A DNA stretch of 64,000 nucleotides, taken from Vibrio atlanticus. Its GTDB lineage: Bacteria; Pseudomonadota; Gammaproteobacteria; Enterobacterales; Vibrionaceae. A program made the position numbers and the translations under genes. The stretch lies in NCBI RefSeq assembly GCF_024347315.1, contig NZ_AP025460.1:1426001-1490000 (forward strand), written 5' to 3'. The notes below the pieces were generated by a model that searched no databases, was not told where the DNA came from, and was given only the letters and a program-made list of their open reading frames with translations. Below, piece by piece: positions 37,862-46,771 of this stretch; position 1 is the stretch's first letter, and the number at the start of each line of letters is the position of its first letter.

Positions 37862-38199
37862 ATTATTCTTTGGCGTTCGGGTGGTGGGTGAATAAGATCA
37901 CTATGATGGCTGAGCGACAAAGCTGATCTTGAATTTGAGATTGGTATGAGGGCAGGTTGTCTAATGCTGTCGGATGAACCATCGACGATGTGAATTTTTG
38001 AATGAATTGAAACATGTGGGCTTTATCTGTTTTGGGGACAGTAAGCTAGAGGTGGAGAAGGCTGTCAGTCTTCAGTCTATGTTAAAAAAAATGATTAAGG
38101 TGTTTTAGGTGACACCTTAATTATTGCTCCCAACTATTTTAATTATAACTTCTGCTTTCGTTTAGAAAGGTAGGACATGGTAGTGAAGATCTGCCCTTG

Positions 38200-38235
38200 C
38201 GCTCATGTTGATACAGGCAACATGAGCGTTTTTTT
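38200..38235 (+). terminator. Strong orphan rho-independent terminator
   Basis: A perfect 11-bp stem, CGCTCATGTTG/CAACATGAGCG, with a 7-nt loop and seven T. No plus-strand gene lies upstream: the nearest plus-strand genes end at 35131 and, within the IS, at 36682. It therefore suggests an unannotated short transcript, such as a small RNA or tiny gene, ending here. Confidence 0.75.
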
Positions 38236-38288
38236 GTCTGAAATTTGAGTTGAGGGTTATCTGGGGCATCTATCAAGACGATTAACGA

Positions 38289-38399
38289 TTAAGCTTTTCG
38301 GTTGCTCACCGCACGTTCAAGTAAATCCGTTTGACCCGCTACTGCAGTTGCACCATTTTTAATGGACGGGGAAAGTGTAATCGGTGTGTTAAAAGCATT
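38289..38399 (-). pseudogene. Possible 3'-terminal gene remnant
   Basis: A 36-codon stretch between stop codons reads as a natural-looking protein C-terminus (it includes TPITLSPSIKNGATAVAGQT and ends ERAVSNRKA). There is no start codon or ribosome site, and an in-frame stop lies directly upstream. I do not recognise the family. It may be the tail of a gene lost from this gap, or chance. Confidence 0.3.
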
Positions 38400-38816
38400 T
38401 CACTTCCGTGAAAGACTGTCAGCTTTTATTAGTGGTTTTCAAGTTTTCATTATTGAGGTGCCAAGTTGCGGAACTTCGGAGCGGTTCGGTTTTTTATTTA
38501 GTTGTAGATTCTAGTAATCATACAAAATAAACACTTTCACTTTGTTGGTAAATGGAGTTTCTCTATCCATTTACCTTGTAGATGGATCGTATATGACGTT
38601 GGCATCTATGTTAGTTATTTGTCCTTTGTGTTTATTTTCTTATCTATCAGTATCTTAGTGTTTTATGGTTCTTGTCTTTGATGTTTGAACTGAAAATTAA
38701 CGTTTGGGAGGTGTAAGTTTGATGCATCGTGTTGACTGTTGTTGCAAATTTGAACTCGATCACTTGTATGATTATTTGAGTGCTGGACTGTAAGATCACT
38801 GTCACGTATTTAAATT

Positions 38817-38829
38817 ATTGTAGTACAAA
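38817..38829. promoter_or_regulatory. Putative GntR/FadR-type operator of the second symporter
   Basis: ATTGTA-G-TACAAA matches the locus palindrome at 12 of 13 positions and ends 60 bp before the symporter ATG. The first symporter's site sits 61 bp from its start, so the two promoters have kept the same geometry. Confidence 0.6.
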
Positions 38830-38889
38830 TATAGTTGCCATCTATCTATAGTGACCTTAACAAAAAAACATAAATAAAAAGGTCTCAAG

Positions 38890-40662
38890 ATGGAACTCAA
38901 TACCCTGATAGTTGGCATCTACTTCCTATTCTTAATTGCGATAGGGTGGATGTTCCGAACGTTTACAAGTACGACAAGTGATTACTTCCGTGGGGGAGGT
39001 AATATGCTGTGGTGGATGGTAGGTGCAACCGCATTTATGACCCAGTTCAGTGCTTGGACATTTACAGGTGCAGCAGGTAAAGCTTTTACCGATGGTTTTG
39101 CCGTAGCGATTATCTTCATCGCGAACGCATTCGGTTACCTAATGAACTACCTTTACTTCGCTCCGAAGTTCCGCCAACTGCGCGTTGTGACGGTAATTGA
39201 AGCGATTCGTATGCGTTTTGGTAAGGTGAATGAGCAAGTATTTACTTGGTCTGGCATGCCAAACAGCGTTATCTCTGCTGGTATCTGGTTGAACGGCCTT
39301 GCGATCATCGCATCGGGTATCTTCGGCTTTGATATGACAACGACGATTGTCCTAACGGGTCTGGTTGTACTGGTAATGTCAGTAACAGGCGGCTCTTGGG
39401 CGGTTGTCGCCTCTGACTTTATGCAGATGGTTATCATCATGGCGGTAACGGTAACGTGTGCTGTAGTAGCGGTCTACCACGGTGGCGGTGTCACGCAAAT
39501 CATCAATGATTTCCCAACCGATTCATTTATTACGGGTGATAACCTTAACTACTTAAGCATTTTCAGCATCTGGGCGGTGTTCATCTTCTTGAAGCAGTTC
39601 AGTATCACCAATAACATGCTGAACTCTTACCGTTACCTTGCAGCGAAAGACTCAAACAACGCACGTAAAGCGGCACTGCTTGCTTGTGTACTAATGACGC
39701 TTGGTCCAATCATCTGGTTCATGCCTTCTTGGTTCATGGCAGGTCAAGGTGTTGATTTAGCAGCAGCTTACCCAGAAGCTGGCAGCAAAGCCGCTGACTT
39801 CGCTTACCTTTACTTTGTTCAAGAATACATGCCTGCAGGTATGGTTGGCCTTCTGATTGCCGCGATGTTTGCTGCGACTATGTCTTCAATGGACTCTGGT
39901 CTAAACCGTAACTCAGGTATTTTTGTTAAGAACTTCTACGAGCCGATTCTTCGTCCTAAAGCGACAGAGAAAGAGCTAATGGTTGTTTCTAAGCTAACGT
40001 CTACTTTCTTCGGTATCGCGATCATCTTGGTTGCTCTGTTCATCAACTCTCTTAAAGGTCTGAGCCTTTTCGACACCATGATGTACGTGGGCGCATTGAT
40101 CGGCTTCCCAATGACGATTCCAGCATTCTGTGGCTTCTTCATCCGTAAAACACCGGATTGGGCAGGTTGGGGTACGCTAGTAGTCGGTGGTGTGGTTTCT
40201 TACTTCGTTGGTTTCGTTATCACAGCGGACATGATTCAAAACTGGTTCGGTCTAAACGAACTAACTGGCCGTGAGTGGGCTGACCTGAAAGTGGCTATCG
40301 GCCTTATCGGTCACATCGTATTTACTGCTGGCTTCTTCGTTCTTTCAACACTGTTCTACAAGCCATTACCGGAACACCGTGAGAAAGACGTCGACAAGTT
40401 CTTCAATAACCTAGCGACACCGTTAGTTGCTGAGAGTAATGAACAGAAGAAACTGGATAACAAGCAACGTCGTATGTTGGGTTCACTTATCGCGGTAGCG
40501 GGTGTGGGCGTAATGACTATGTTTGTACTGCCAAACCCAATGTGGGGACGCATGGTATTCGTTCTGTGTGGTTTGATTGTGTTCTCTGTCGGCCTGTTAC
40601 TTGTTAAAGCGGTCGATGACAAAGTCGAGCAACAAGACGAAGTGACGCCAGCCGAAGGCTAA
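38890..40662 (+). CDS. Sodium/solute symporter (SSS family), second paralogue
   Basis: A 590-residue inner-membrane symporter closely related to the product of 17623-19392 along its whole length: the same FRGGGNMLWWMVGATAFMTQ stretch, the same SSMDSGLNRN motif and the same C-terminal cytosolic linker with two terminal membrane segments. ATG at 38890 has AAGG eight bases upstream. The facing KdgM porin and the operator at 38817 suggest that outer and inner membrane uptake of oligoalginate are controlled together. The paralogues may take oligomers of different size or DEH; sequence alone does not decide. Confidence 0.88.
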   Translation: MELNTLIVGIYFLFLIAIGWMFRTFTSTTSDYFRGGGNMLWWMVGATAFMTQFSAWTFTGAAGKAFTDGFAVAIIFIANAFGYLMNYLYFAPKFRQLRVVTVIEAIRMRFGKVNEQVFTWSGMPNSVISAGIWLNGLAIIASGIFGFDMTTTIVLTGLVVLVMSVTGGSWAVVASDFMQMVIIMAVTVTCAVVAVYHGGGVTQIINDFPTDSFITGDNLNYLSIFSIWAVFIFLKQFSITNNMLNSYRYLAAKDSNNARKAALLACVLMTLGPIIWFMPSWFMAGQGVDLAAAYPEAGSKAADFAYLYFVQEYMPAGMVGLLIAAMFAATMSSMDSGLNRNSGIFVKNFYEPILRPKATEKELMVVSKLTSTFFGIAIILVALFINSLKGLSLFDTMMYVGALIGFPMTIPAFCGFFIRKTPDWAGWGTLVVGGVVSYFVGFVITADMIQNWFGLNELTGREWADLKVAIGLIGHIVFTAGFFVLSTLFYKPLPEHREKDVDKFFNNLATPLVAESNEQKKLDNKQRRMLGSLIAVAGVGVMTMFVLPNPMWGRMVFVLCGLIVFSVGLLLVKAVDDKVEQQDEVTPAEG

Positions 40663-40814
40663 TTCCTTTTAAATCAAAAACTATAACTTTTTACAGCTGC
40701 TACCGATTGCGGTAGCCGTTCGTTTGAACTGCCAAAGTTTAATGTGATATGTACGGAGAGCTTTTGAAAATCACTCAATAAGCTTTCTGGCTTTAGCTCA
40801 TACTGAAATAATTT

Positions 40815-40852
40815 AAAAAGCCCCAATAGGTAAATGCTTATTGGGGCTTTTT
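40815..40852. terminator. Bidirectional terminator
   Basis: The stem AAGCCCCAATA/TATTGGGGCTT is flanked by A-rich and T-rich runs, so it can end both the plus-strand symporter transcript and the convergent MsrA-like gene. Confidence 0.85.
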
Positions 40853-40867
40853 AGTGTTCTGTTTCTA

Positions 40868-40898
40868 GGCTCAAGGCTCAAGGCTCAAGGCTCAAGGC
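40868..40898. repeat. Short tandem repeat GGCTCAA x4
   Basis: Four perfect 7-bp units and a partial fifth between the bidirectional terminator and the end of the MsrA-like gene. Likely slippage; no function is seen. Confidence 0.85.
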
Positions 40899-40911
40899 GT
40901 AACGTTTAAGT

Positions 40912-41436
40912 CTAGGATTTGTACTTATGCAGCAGATCCCAAGGGATATGGCACAAGTGGTGATCTTCAGGGAACTGGCTTAGGTGATGCTGGTGGATAT
41001 CATCACTCGCGACATAGTGAGTTAACGGCAATATCTCGAGTGCGATACGGTCGGCATCATCTCTTGAAGAAATATAGTGCTTAGCTTCGGTTAAGTGTTC
41101 TGCGTTAGTGCTGTAAACGCCTGTGCGGTACTTCTCTCCCACATCGACACCTTGTTTATTGACGCTGTAAGGGTCGATAATCTCAAACAAGTGTTCCATC
41201 AGAATCGTTACTGACGTGATACTTGGATCAAACTCTATTTGTACGCACTCTGCGTAGCCATCGTAATCGCTTTGTGTGCCATTGCATTGCGTGCTATCGC
41301 ATTGTGTCGTCCCGTTTTCTGTTAGCTGGGCGCTTCCATTGGCACGACCTGCTTCTGTGCAGATAACACCAGGAACGTACTTAATAAATTCCTGTACGCC
41401 CCATAAGCAACCGCCAGCTAAATAAATTTGTTCCAT
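40912..41436 (-). CDS. MsrA-like peptide methionine sulfoxide reductase family protein
   Basis: A 174-residue member of the MsrA family. The active-site motif is GGCLWG with the catalytic Cys at residue 10 (usual form GGCFW), followed by the MsrA blocks DPYSVNKQGVDVGEKYRTGVY (about 87-107) and HQHHLSQFP (147-155). A Cys at 162 (HLCHIP) could act as resolving cysteine. Odd points: Leu replaces the usual Phe, and the usual GY(A)GG segment is replaced by an insert rich in T, Q, C and N (residues about 34-60, with TQCDSTQCNGTQ). It may be a divergent paralogue with altered substrate rather than the housekeeping enzyme. Confidence 0.75.
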   Translation of the reverse strand: MEQIYLAGGCLWGVQEFIKYVPGVICTEAGRANGSAQLTENGTTQCDSTQCNGTQSDYDGYAECVQIEFDPSITSVTILMEHLFEIIDPYSVNKQGVDVGEKYRTGVYSTNAEHLTEAKHYISSRDDADRIALEILPLTHYVASDDIHQHHLSQFPEDHHLCHIPWDLLHKYKS

Positions 41437-41685
41437 ACTTACCTTTTACTTCTCTGTGTTTGTCGATGTTTGCTTATGTCTGTTCGATGCGTGAATCAAT
41501 ACGATGATACCCGCACGTATAAAAAAGCGTCTATAAAAATGAGCGCGCAAATAAAAACAAGCGTTTAGGCATTGTAAACCTGTGCGACTGAACAAACATA
41601 AGTTTAATATGATTTGTGATTATATAAGTCAGTATTGCTTTGTCATCAACTCGAATCTCAACATCAAGTGAGCGTTACTCTAAAC

Positions 41686-42798
41686 ATGTTTGACCAAATA
41701 AAAGACTTCATTAATCCGAGCAAGAACCCAGATCTTACTCAGGCCCATGAATACCAGCGTCAGCATCTGCCGACATTGTGGCTATTGGGAAAAACGGGGG
41801 CGGGCAAGTCATCGTTTATTCAAGCGGTCACGGGGGACTCCTCTGTTGAAGTCGGCAATGGTTTTGCGCCTTGTACCATGACGGCGATGTCTTATGAATT
41901 CCCACAAGACAAACCGGTGATGCGCTTTCTCGATACCAGAGGACTAAGCGAAGCGAATTACGATGCGAAAGAGGATCTGGAAGAGATTGGTCAGGCAGGT
42001 AATGCGTTAGTCGTTGTAATGAAAGCCGACGAACCTGAACAATCCTCAGTGCTTGCGGCTCTAAAGCAGATTAAGAAACAGAAGAAGATTAAACACTTGC
42101 TGCTTGTTCATACTGCAGTGTTGTCTTCCGGTGAAACAGATCGAGCAAGGCAGGTTCAGTTCAACACCAACCAAGTAGAGAAGGCTTGGGGTAAAGAGTT
42201 TGAATCGGTAGCGGTCGATTTCGAAACGGATGACTCGAGCAATAACAGTGGTTCAATTTACAACTATGACATCTTGTTAGAAAAGCTAACCAGTATTCTT
42301 CCTGTTATTGGAATGATGGTGCAAGACAAAGAGCATTCCACGCAAGAAGAAGCCAACTTTGATCAAGTAGAAAATGAAGTGCTTTGGTACGCAGGAAGTG
42401 CCGCCGCCAGTGACTTGATTCCGGGTGTTGGTTTGGTGTCGGTACCTGCGATTCAAGCGAAAATGCTACATAGTTTGGCGAATCAATATGGTGTCGAATG
42501 GAACAAGAGAGTCTTCAGTGAATTGATAGGCACTTTGGGAAGTAGCTTTGCGTTGCAATACGGAATGAAGCTGGGCACTCGACAGTTGATAAAGCTGATT
42601 CCAGTTTATGGTCAAACGGTAGGGGCGGTGGCTGCAGCGGCAATGAGTTTCGGTACCTCTTATGGTTTAGGTCGCGCGGCTTGTTTTTACTTCTATCATA
42701 AGAACAAAGGCGAAGAAGTGTCTGAGCAAGAGATGCAGAAGATCTACAAAGAATCCCTGAAAAAAGGAAAGGCGGCGTCGGGTTATGAAGAAAATTAG
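41686..42798 (+). CDS. GTPase with C-terminal DUF697-like region
   Basis: A P-loop GTPase of about 370 residues. G1 is GKTGAGKSS (about residues 35-43) and G3 is DTRG (83-86). The usual G4 NKxD is replaced by HTAV, which is unusual. The C-terminal third has hydrophobic, glycine-rich helices (GSAAASDLIPGVGLV, YGQTVGAVAAAAMSFGTSYG) like DUF697 and may sit at a membrane. A longer frame begins with TTG at 41635; ATG at 41686 is preferred, although its ribosome site is weak. It overlaps the next GTPase gene by 14 bp, so the two are coupled. Function unknown. Confidence 0.75.
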   Translation: MFDQIKDFINPSKNPDLTQAHEYQRQHLPTLWLLGKTGAGKSSFIQAVTGDSSVEVGNGFAPCTMTAMSYEFPQDKPVMRFLDTRGLSEANYDAKEDLEEIGQAGNALVVVMKADEPEQSSVLAALKQIKKQKKIKHLLLVHTAVLSSGETDRARQVQFNTNQVEKAWGKEFESVAVDFETDDSSNNSGSIYNYDILLEKLTSILPVIGMMVQDKEHSTQEEANFDQVENEVLWYAGSAAASDLIPGVGLVSVPAIQAKMLHSLANQYGVEWNKRVFSELIGTLGSSFALQYGMKLGTRQLIKLIPVYGQTVGAVAAAAMSFGTSYGLGRAACFYFYHKNKGEEVSEQEMQKIYKESLKKGKAASGYEEN

Positions 42799-44485
42799 AA
42801 ACCTATTTCGATTACTGGCGGTGTTATCGAGCGGCCGTTGGGGCATTGCCCTGATTTCGGCTATCTTCCCAAGCATTATCATGATGGGTTTTGGTGTCTT
42901 CTTGGCGATCAAATACGGTTACCTACTCGAAATGTCGATTGCCATTGCCGTGAGTACCTTGGTGTTCACCATTCCTTTATTCATTTCTAGCCGTTCTTCA
43001 CGCGATTCTTCAAGCCGCTCTTCACGCCGATCTTCAAGTACGGAGCCCTTCTCAAATAAAGAGAGCGACGGCCTTGGCGAGGGAAGTTCTGAATCTGATT
43101 CACAACATAACAAAGCTGATATCAACGATGCATTGGTTAAGGCTTCGACTGATTGGTCTAAAAAAGAACTGTCGATCTGGAATGATTCAAAACACCATGT
43201 ACGCCAACAATTAATGGTCGACATAGAGTGGGGCAACCTAGACCAAACCGGTTTAGAAGTACTTGAGTTTGTGGCGAAAAAGTTTGATAAGAAATCGCTC
43301 GATTTCTCGATTCCTGAAGGGCTAAAACTCTTCGAAGAGGTCAGCCGACGCTACAAACTGGTAGTGCGAGAGCATATACCCGGCATTGAGTATCTAAAGG
43401 TTTCTTACATCAAAGCGGGCTACGAAGCCTATGATAAATATGGCGAGCTAGGGCAGAAGATCGTTAAGGCCGCTATTTGGGGGAATCACCTTAAAAACCT
43501 CTATTTGAACCCACTAAAAGTGATTTCCGATTTGGGTCGAGAACAAGCGACCGCATCGATGACAAGAGGTGTGGTTGATGACATGCAATACGCCGCTAAA
43601 CAAGCCTTATTAGATGAAGTTGCGGCGGTGGCGATTGATCTCTATAGCGGACGTTTCAGCATTGAAGATGAAGCACTTAAAGCGTCCGATGTGTTTGAAC
43701 TCGACGAACAACGCTTTGCTCCTGAATTAGAGCCTGTGCGAATCGTGCTGGTGGGGCAAACCAGCTCTGGCAAATCTTCGCTTATCAATGCGCTTAAGCA
43801 AGAGTTGGTAGCTGAAGTGGATGTACTGCCATCAACCGACACTTCAACGGTTTACAACGCGTTTGTCGACGACAATGATGTTCGCGTGGTTGATCTTCAG
43901 GGGCTTGATGGCAATCCTAAAACCGAAGCCTTAATGCTGAAAGAGATGACCCAAGCCGATGTGGTGTTATGGGTGCTTAAAGCCAATCAATCTGCGCGTG
44001 ATTTGGATAAGCAATTGAAAGATAGATTTGATGCTTTCTATGACGATCCTAAGAACATCTCACGCAAGAAGCCGATTGTGGTGTCGGTTGTGAATCAGGT
44101 AGACAGATTAAAGCCTGTAGACGATTGGCAGCCGCCGTATGACTTAGAGAATCCAACATCGACCAAAGCGAAGATCATTGCTCAAGCGCTCGAATACAAT
44201 CATATATTGCTGCAAACCGATATCGTGTTACCGCTGGCGATTGCGCCAGAAAAGGTACAGTTTGGTTTAGATACTTTAAGGCAGACGTTGATCGAGCGTA
44301 TCGCTGACGCAAATAACGTTCAGAGAAATCGCCAACGTTTAGAAGCCATGAAAAGAGGCACGTCGGTTAAAGGCCAACTGAATAAAGCGGTCAAGGCGGG
44401 TAAGAAGGTTGCCCCCAGTGCATTGAAAGCAGCGACGCCAAAACTGGCTGAAATGGCCATCAAACAAGTCGTGAAGAAAAAGTAA
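42785..44485 (+). CDS. Membrane-anchored GTPase (Era/YfjP-like)
   Basis: A 566-residue protein with two N-terminal membrane segments (about 17-42 and 48-68), a Ser/Arg-rich linker (about 69-110), a long helical region and a C-terminal GTPase domain. G1 is GQTSSGKS (324-331), G3 lies in VDLQGLDG, and G4 is NQVD (437-440), so the nucleotide site looks complete, unlike its partner. The C-terminus is lysine-rich. The reading frame overlaps the upstream GTPase gene by 14 bp and ends with a terminator, so the pair forms a two-gene operon. Roles in membrane stress or envelope remodelling are possible, but nothing specific is shown. Confidence 0.78.
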   Translation: MKKIRNLFRLLAVLSSGRWGIALISAIFPSIIMMGFGVFLAIKYGYLLEMSIAIAVSTLVFTIPLFISSRSSRDSSSRSSRRSSSTEPFSNKESDGLGEGSSESDSQHNKADINDALVKASTDWSKKELSIWNDSKHHVRQQLMVDIEWGNLDQTGLEVLEFVAKKFDKKSLDFSIPEGLKLFEEVSRRYKLVVREHIPGIEYLKVSYIKAGYEAYDKYGELGQKIVKAAIWGNHLKNLYLNPLKVISDLGREQATASMTRGVVDDMQYAAKQALLDEVAAVAIDLYSGRFSIEDEALKASDVFELDEQRFAPELEPVRIVLVGQTSSGKSSLINALKQELVAEVDVLPSTDTSTVYNAFVDDNDVRVVDLQGLDGNPKTEALMLKEMTQADVVLWVLKANQSARDLDKQLKDRFDAFYDDPKNISRKKPIVVSVVNQVDRLKPVDDWQPPYDLENPTSTKAKIIAQALEYNHILLQTDIVLPLAIAPEKVQFGLDTLRQTLIERIADANNVQRNRQRLEAMKRGTSVKGQLNKAVKAGKKVAPSALKAATPKLAEMAIKQVVKKK

Positions 44486-44504
44486 GTTATTCATTGCGAA
44501 TACG

Positions 44505-44542
44505 GTTCTGGTGAGGTTTGAGCCTCATCAGAACTTATCTTT
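44505..44542 (+). terminator. Terminator of the GTPase operon
   Basis: The 12-bp stem GTTCTGGTGAGG/CCTCATCAGAAC (one wobble pair) is followed by a T-rich tail, 20 bp after the stop codon. Confidence 0.75.
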
Positions 44543-44841
44543 TCTATAGTTAGGCTTTTTAGCTCAGTAGATTTCTAGAAGATAGCTTTTTAGAAAACAG
44601 CCATCTTCGCCCCTAATTAGAGAGGTATTGAGTTTAAAAGAGATTCGATATTATTAAGTAACTCTCTGAACTAGTTTAATAGTATATAAATGGCTGTGAT
44701 TCACAGTTTATATAACACGCTATCGTATTTAATTACCATTCTAAATATTGATCACATTTATACTTCTCTAAGCTTTATTTATAAAACAATTGCACTATAT
44801 TTAAATTTCGGATCATCTTGATTTCAACGTAGGGATATATT
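44543..44841. promoter_or_regulatory. Promoter region of the tna leader
   Basis: AT-rich and gene-free. It holds a 13-bp palindrome CTGTGATTCACAG (44694-44706) and a GATCACATTT half-site (about 44760-44769) compatible with CRP control, which is known for E. coli tna. The palindrome lacks CRP spacing. Confidence 0.4.
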
Positions 44842-44940
44842 GTGAATATGTATCTGAAATGGCAATCAACAACATGGCTAACCTTGTTAGCTTGGTATAC
44901 CTTAGATCACCAGCTCTCGTTCCGCCTTTCTTCAGAGTAG
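44842..44940 (+). CDS. tnaC: TnaC-like tryptophanase leader peptide
   Basis: A 32-codon frame (GTG at 44842 with AGGGA six bases upstream; ATG at 44848 also possible) placed about 300 bp before tnaA, as expected for the regulatory leader whose nascent peptide stalls the ribosome when tryptophan is high. The core LAWYTLDHQL aligns with E. coli TnaC SKWFNIDNKI: the key Trp and Asp are kept with the same four-residue spacing. The C-terminus differs: where E. coli has the stalling Pro before the stop, this reads FRLSSE. It may be a divergent but working leader or a mutated one. Confidence 0.6.
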   Translation: MNMYLKWQSTTWLTLLAWYTLDHQLSFRLSSE

Positions 44941-45244
44941 TACCCTCTAGGCGTCACGCGCCAGCAAAGCAGCATGCTTTGTTTACCTATCAGCAGCTTT
45001 GATAACCTTTGAACGCATGAATGGCGCACTTATTATTTCGTGCAGAATATTCGTTGTTTTGTCGTTATCGCTAATTATCTCAGCCTCTGTTTAGGTTCGA
45101 TTAATAACTAATTATTTAACTTGTTTATTTTCATTGTTAATTTCCGTCTATCCTTATGCGGAGCTATTAAATTAATGGTGAGGATTCGTGACATCTAAAG
45201 AAAATAGATTTCGACCTGATTGGAATGTATAGAAAGGTACTATT
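44941..45244. promoter_or_regulatory. tnaC-tnaA leader spacer
   Basis: About 300 bp of gene-free leader. In tna operons such a spacer carries the Rho-dependent attenuation region. A small hairpin (CAAAGC/GCTTTG, 44964-44981) is the only clear fold. Confidence 0.5.
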
Positions 45245-46717
45245 ATGGAAAACTTCAAACATCTACCAGAACCGTTTCGTATTCGTGTTGTAGAACCAGT
45301 AAAAAGAACAACCTCTGCATATCGTGAGCAAGCCATTGTTGAAGCGGGCATGAACCCATTCTTACTGGATAGTGATGATGTGTTTATCGACTTACTGACA
45401 GACAGCGGAACCGGATCTATCACCCAACGTATGCAAGCCGCGATGTTAATGGGGGATGAAGCGTACAGTGGTAGTCGCAGTTACTACGCATTGTCGAACG
45501 CGGTTAAGGATATCTTCGGTTACGAGTTGACGATTCCAACACACCAAGGACGCGGTGCAGAGCAGATCTACATTCCGGTTCTTATCAAAAAGCGCGAAAT
45601 GGAGAAAGGGCTTGATCGCAGCAAAATGGTCGCCTTGTCGAACTACTTCTTCGATACAACACAAGGTCACACCCAAGTGAATTGCTGTGTGGCGAAAAAC
45701 GTTTATACCAAAGAAGCGTTTGATACCTCAGTGAACGCGGATTTCAAAGGCAACTTCGATGTGGTGAAGCTGGAAGAAGCAATCTTAGAAGCGGGAGTGG
45801 CAAATGTTCCTTACATTGTGAGCACCATTACTTGTAACTCTGCTGGTGGACAGCCAGTGTCTATCGCCAACCTAAAAGCCGTTTATGAAATCGCTCAGAA
45901 GTACGATATTCCTGTGATCATGGACTCGGCACGCTACGCTGAAAATGCTTACTTCATTCAGCAACGAGAAGTGGGTTATCAAGATTGGACAATCGAACAG
46001 ATCACGCGTGAGTCTTACAAATACGCGGATGGCTTAGCCATGTCTGCCAAGAAAGATGCCATGGTACAAATGGGCGGCTTGCTGTGCTTTAAAGACGACT
46101 CTTTCATGGATGTGTACACAGAGTGTCGAACCTTATGTGTGGTGCAAGAAGGCTTCCCAACCTATGGTGGTTTAGAAGGTGGCGCAATGGAGCGTCTTGC
46201 GGTTGGCCTTTATGACGGCATGCGCCAAGATTGGTTAGAGTACCGTATTGGTCAGGTTCAGTACTTAGTCGATGGTTTAGAAGCGATAGGTATCGTGTGC
46301 CAACAAGCAGGTGGTCACGCTGCGTTTGTGGATGCGGGTAAACTACTTCCACACATTCCAGCAGGTCAGTTCCCAGCACATGCTTTGGCGTGCGAGTTGT
46401 ACAAAGTCGCGGGTATCAGAGCGGTTGAGATTGGCTCATTGCTGCAAGGTCGCGACCCAGCAACCGGTGAACAACACCCATGTCCTGCTGAGTTGTTGCG
46501 CCTTACCATTCCTCGCGCGACCTACACACAAACACACATGGACTTCATTATCGAAGCATTCGAAAAAGTGAAAGAGAATGCAGGACAAGTGAAAGGGCTC
46601 GATTTTACCTACGAACCGCCGGTGTTAAGACACTTCACTGCGCGCTTGAAAGAGGTTGAAACCGTTGAAAAACAAACCGAAAAAAAGAACGAACAAACGC
46701 TCGAAGAAGCATTTTAA
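45245..46717 (+). CDS. tnaA: Tryptophanase
   Basis: PLP enzyme that cleaves L-tryptophan to indole, pyruvate and ammonia in the cytosol. The 490-residue protein aligns throughout with TnaA. The PLP lysine is K270 in [13 protein letters not shown], and the substrate/PLP region has [10 protein letters not shown] (226-235). The C-terminus is longer than in E. coli (471 residues), by a charged tail with [14 protein letters not shown]. The start ATG has AAAGGT upstream. The tryptophan permease gene tnaB, which often follows tnaA, is absent; instead two tandem IS copies lie in the gene's terminator. Confidence 0.97.
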   Translation: MENFKHLPEPFRIRVVEPVKRTTSAYREQAIVEAGMNPFLLDSDDVFIDLLTDSGTGSITQRMQAAMLMGDEAYSGSRSYYALSNAVKDIFGYELTIPTHQGRGAEQIYIPVLIKKREMEKGLDRSKMVALSNYFFDTTQGHTQVNCCVAKNVYTKEAFDTSVNADFKGNFDVVKLEEAILEAGVANVPYIVSTITCNSAGGQPVSIANLKAVYEIAQKYDIPVIMDSARYAENAYFIQQREVGYQDWTIEQITRESYKYADGLAMSAKKDAMVQMGGLLCFKDDSFMDVYTECRTLCVVQEGFPTYGGLEGGAMERLAVGLYDGMRQDWLEYRIGQVQYLVDGLEAIGIVCQQAGGHAAFVDAGKLLPHIPAGQFPAHALACELYKVAGIRAVEIGSLLQGRDPATGEQHPCPAELLRLTIPRATYTQTHMDFIIEAFEKVKENAGQVKGLDFTYEPPVLRHFTARLKEVETVEKQTEKKNEQTLEEAF

Positions 46718-46771
46718 AATAAAAACATAAGCGAATAGTCACTAGAACCCTAATCAAAGGCTCCCTCGGGC

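Larger units (their letters stand above)
37517..38816. other. Long regulatory gap between KdgM and the second symporter
   Basis: About 1.3 kb without an evident gene. It holds a palindrome TTTGTA-A-TACATT (37849-37861), a 9-bp inverted pair CGATCTGTG/CACAGATCG (37675-37683 and 37718-37726), a hairpin ATTAAGGTGT/ACACCTTAAT (38094-38121) followed on the minus strand by eight T, a strong orphan plus-strand terminator (38200-38235), a coding-like remnant on the minus strand (38289-38399) and a weak hairpin plus T run near 38467-38500. Confidence 0.6.

Noticed and set aside
37849..38829. Riboswitch or tRNA-like structure in the long gap before the second symporter
   Set aside because: I looked for known conserved cores and cloverleaf signals and saw none; only simple hairpins are present.
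44694..44706. CTGTGATTCACAG palindrome as a CRP site
   Set aside because: The TGTGA and TCACA halves are only one base apart instead of six, so it does not fit CRP. It may bind another regulator.
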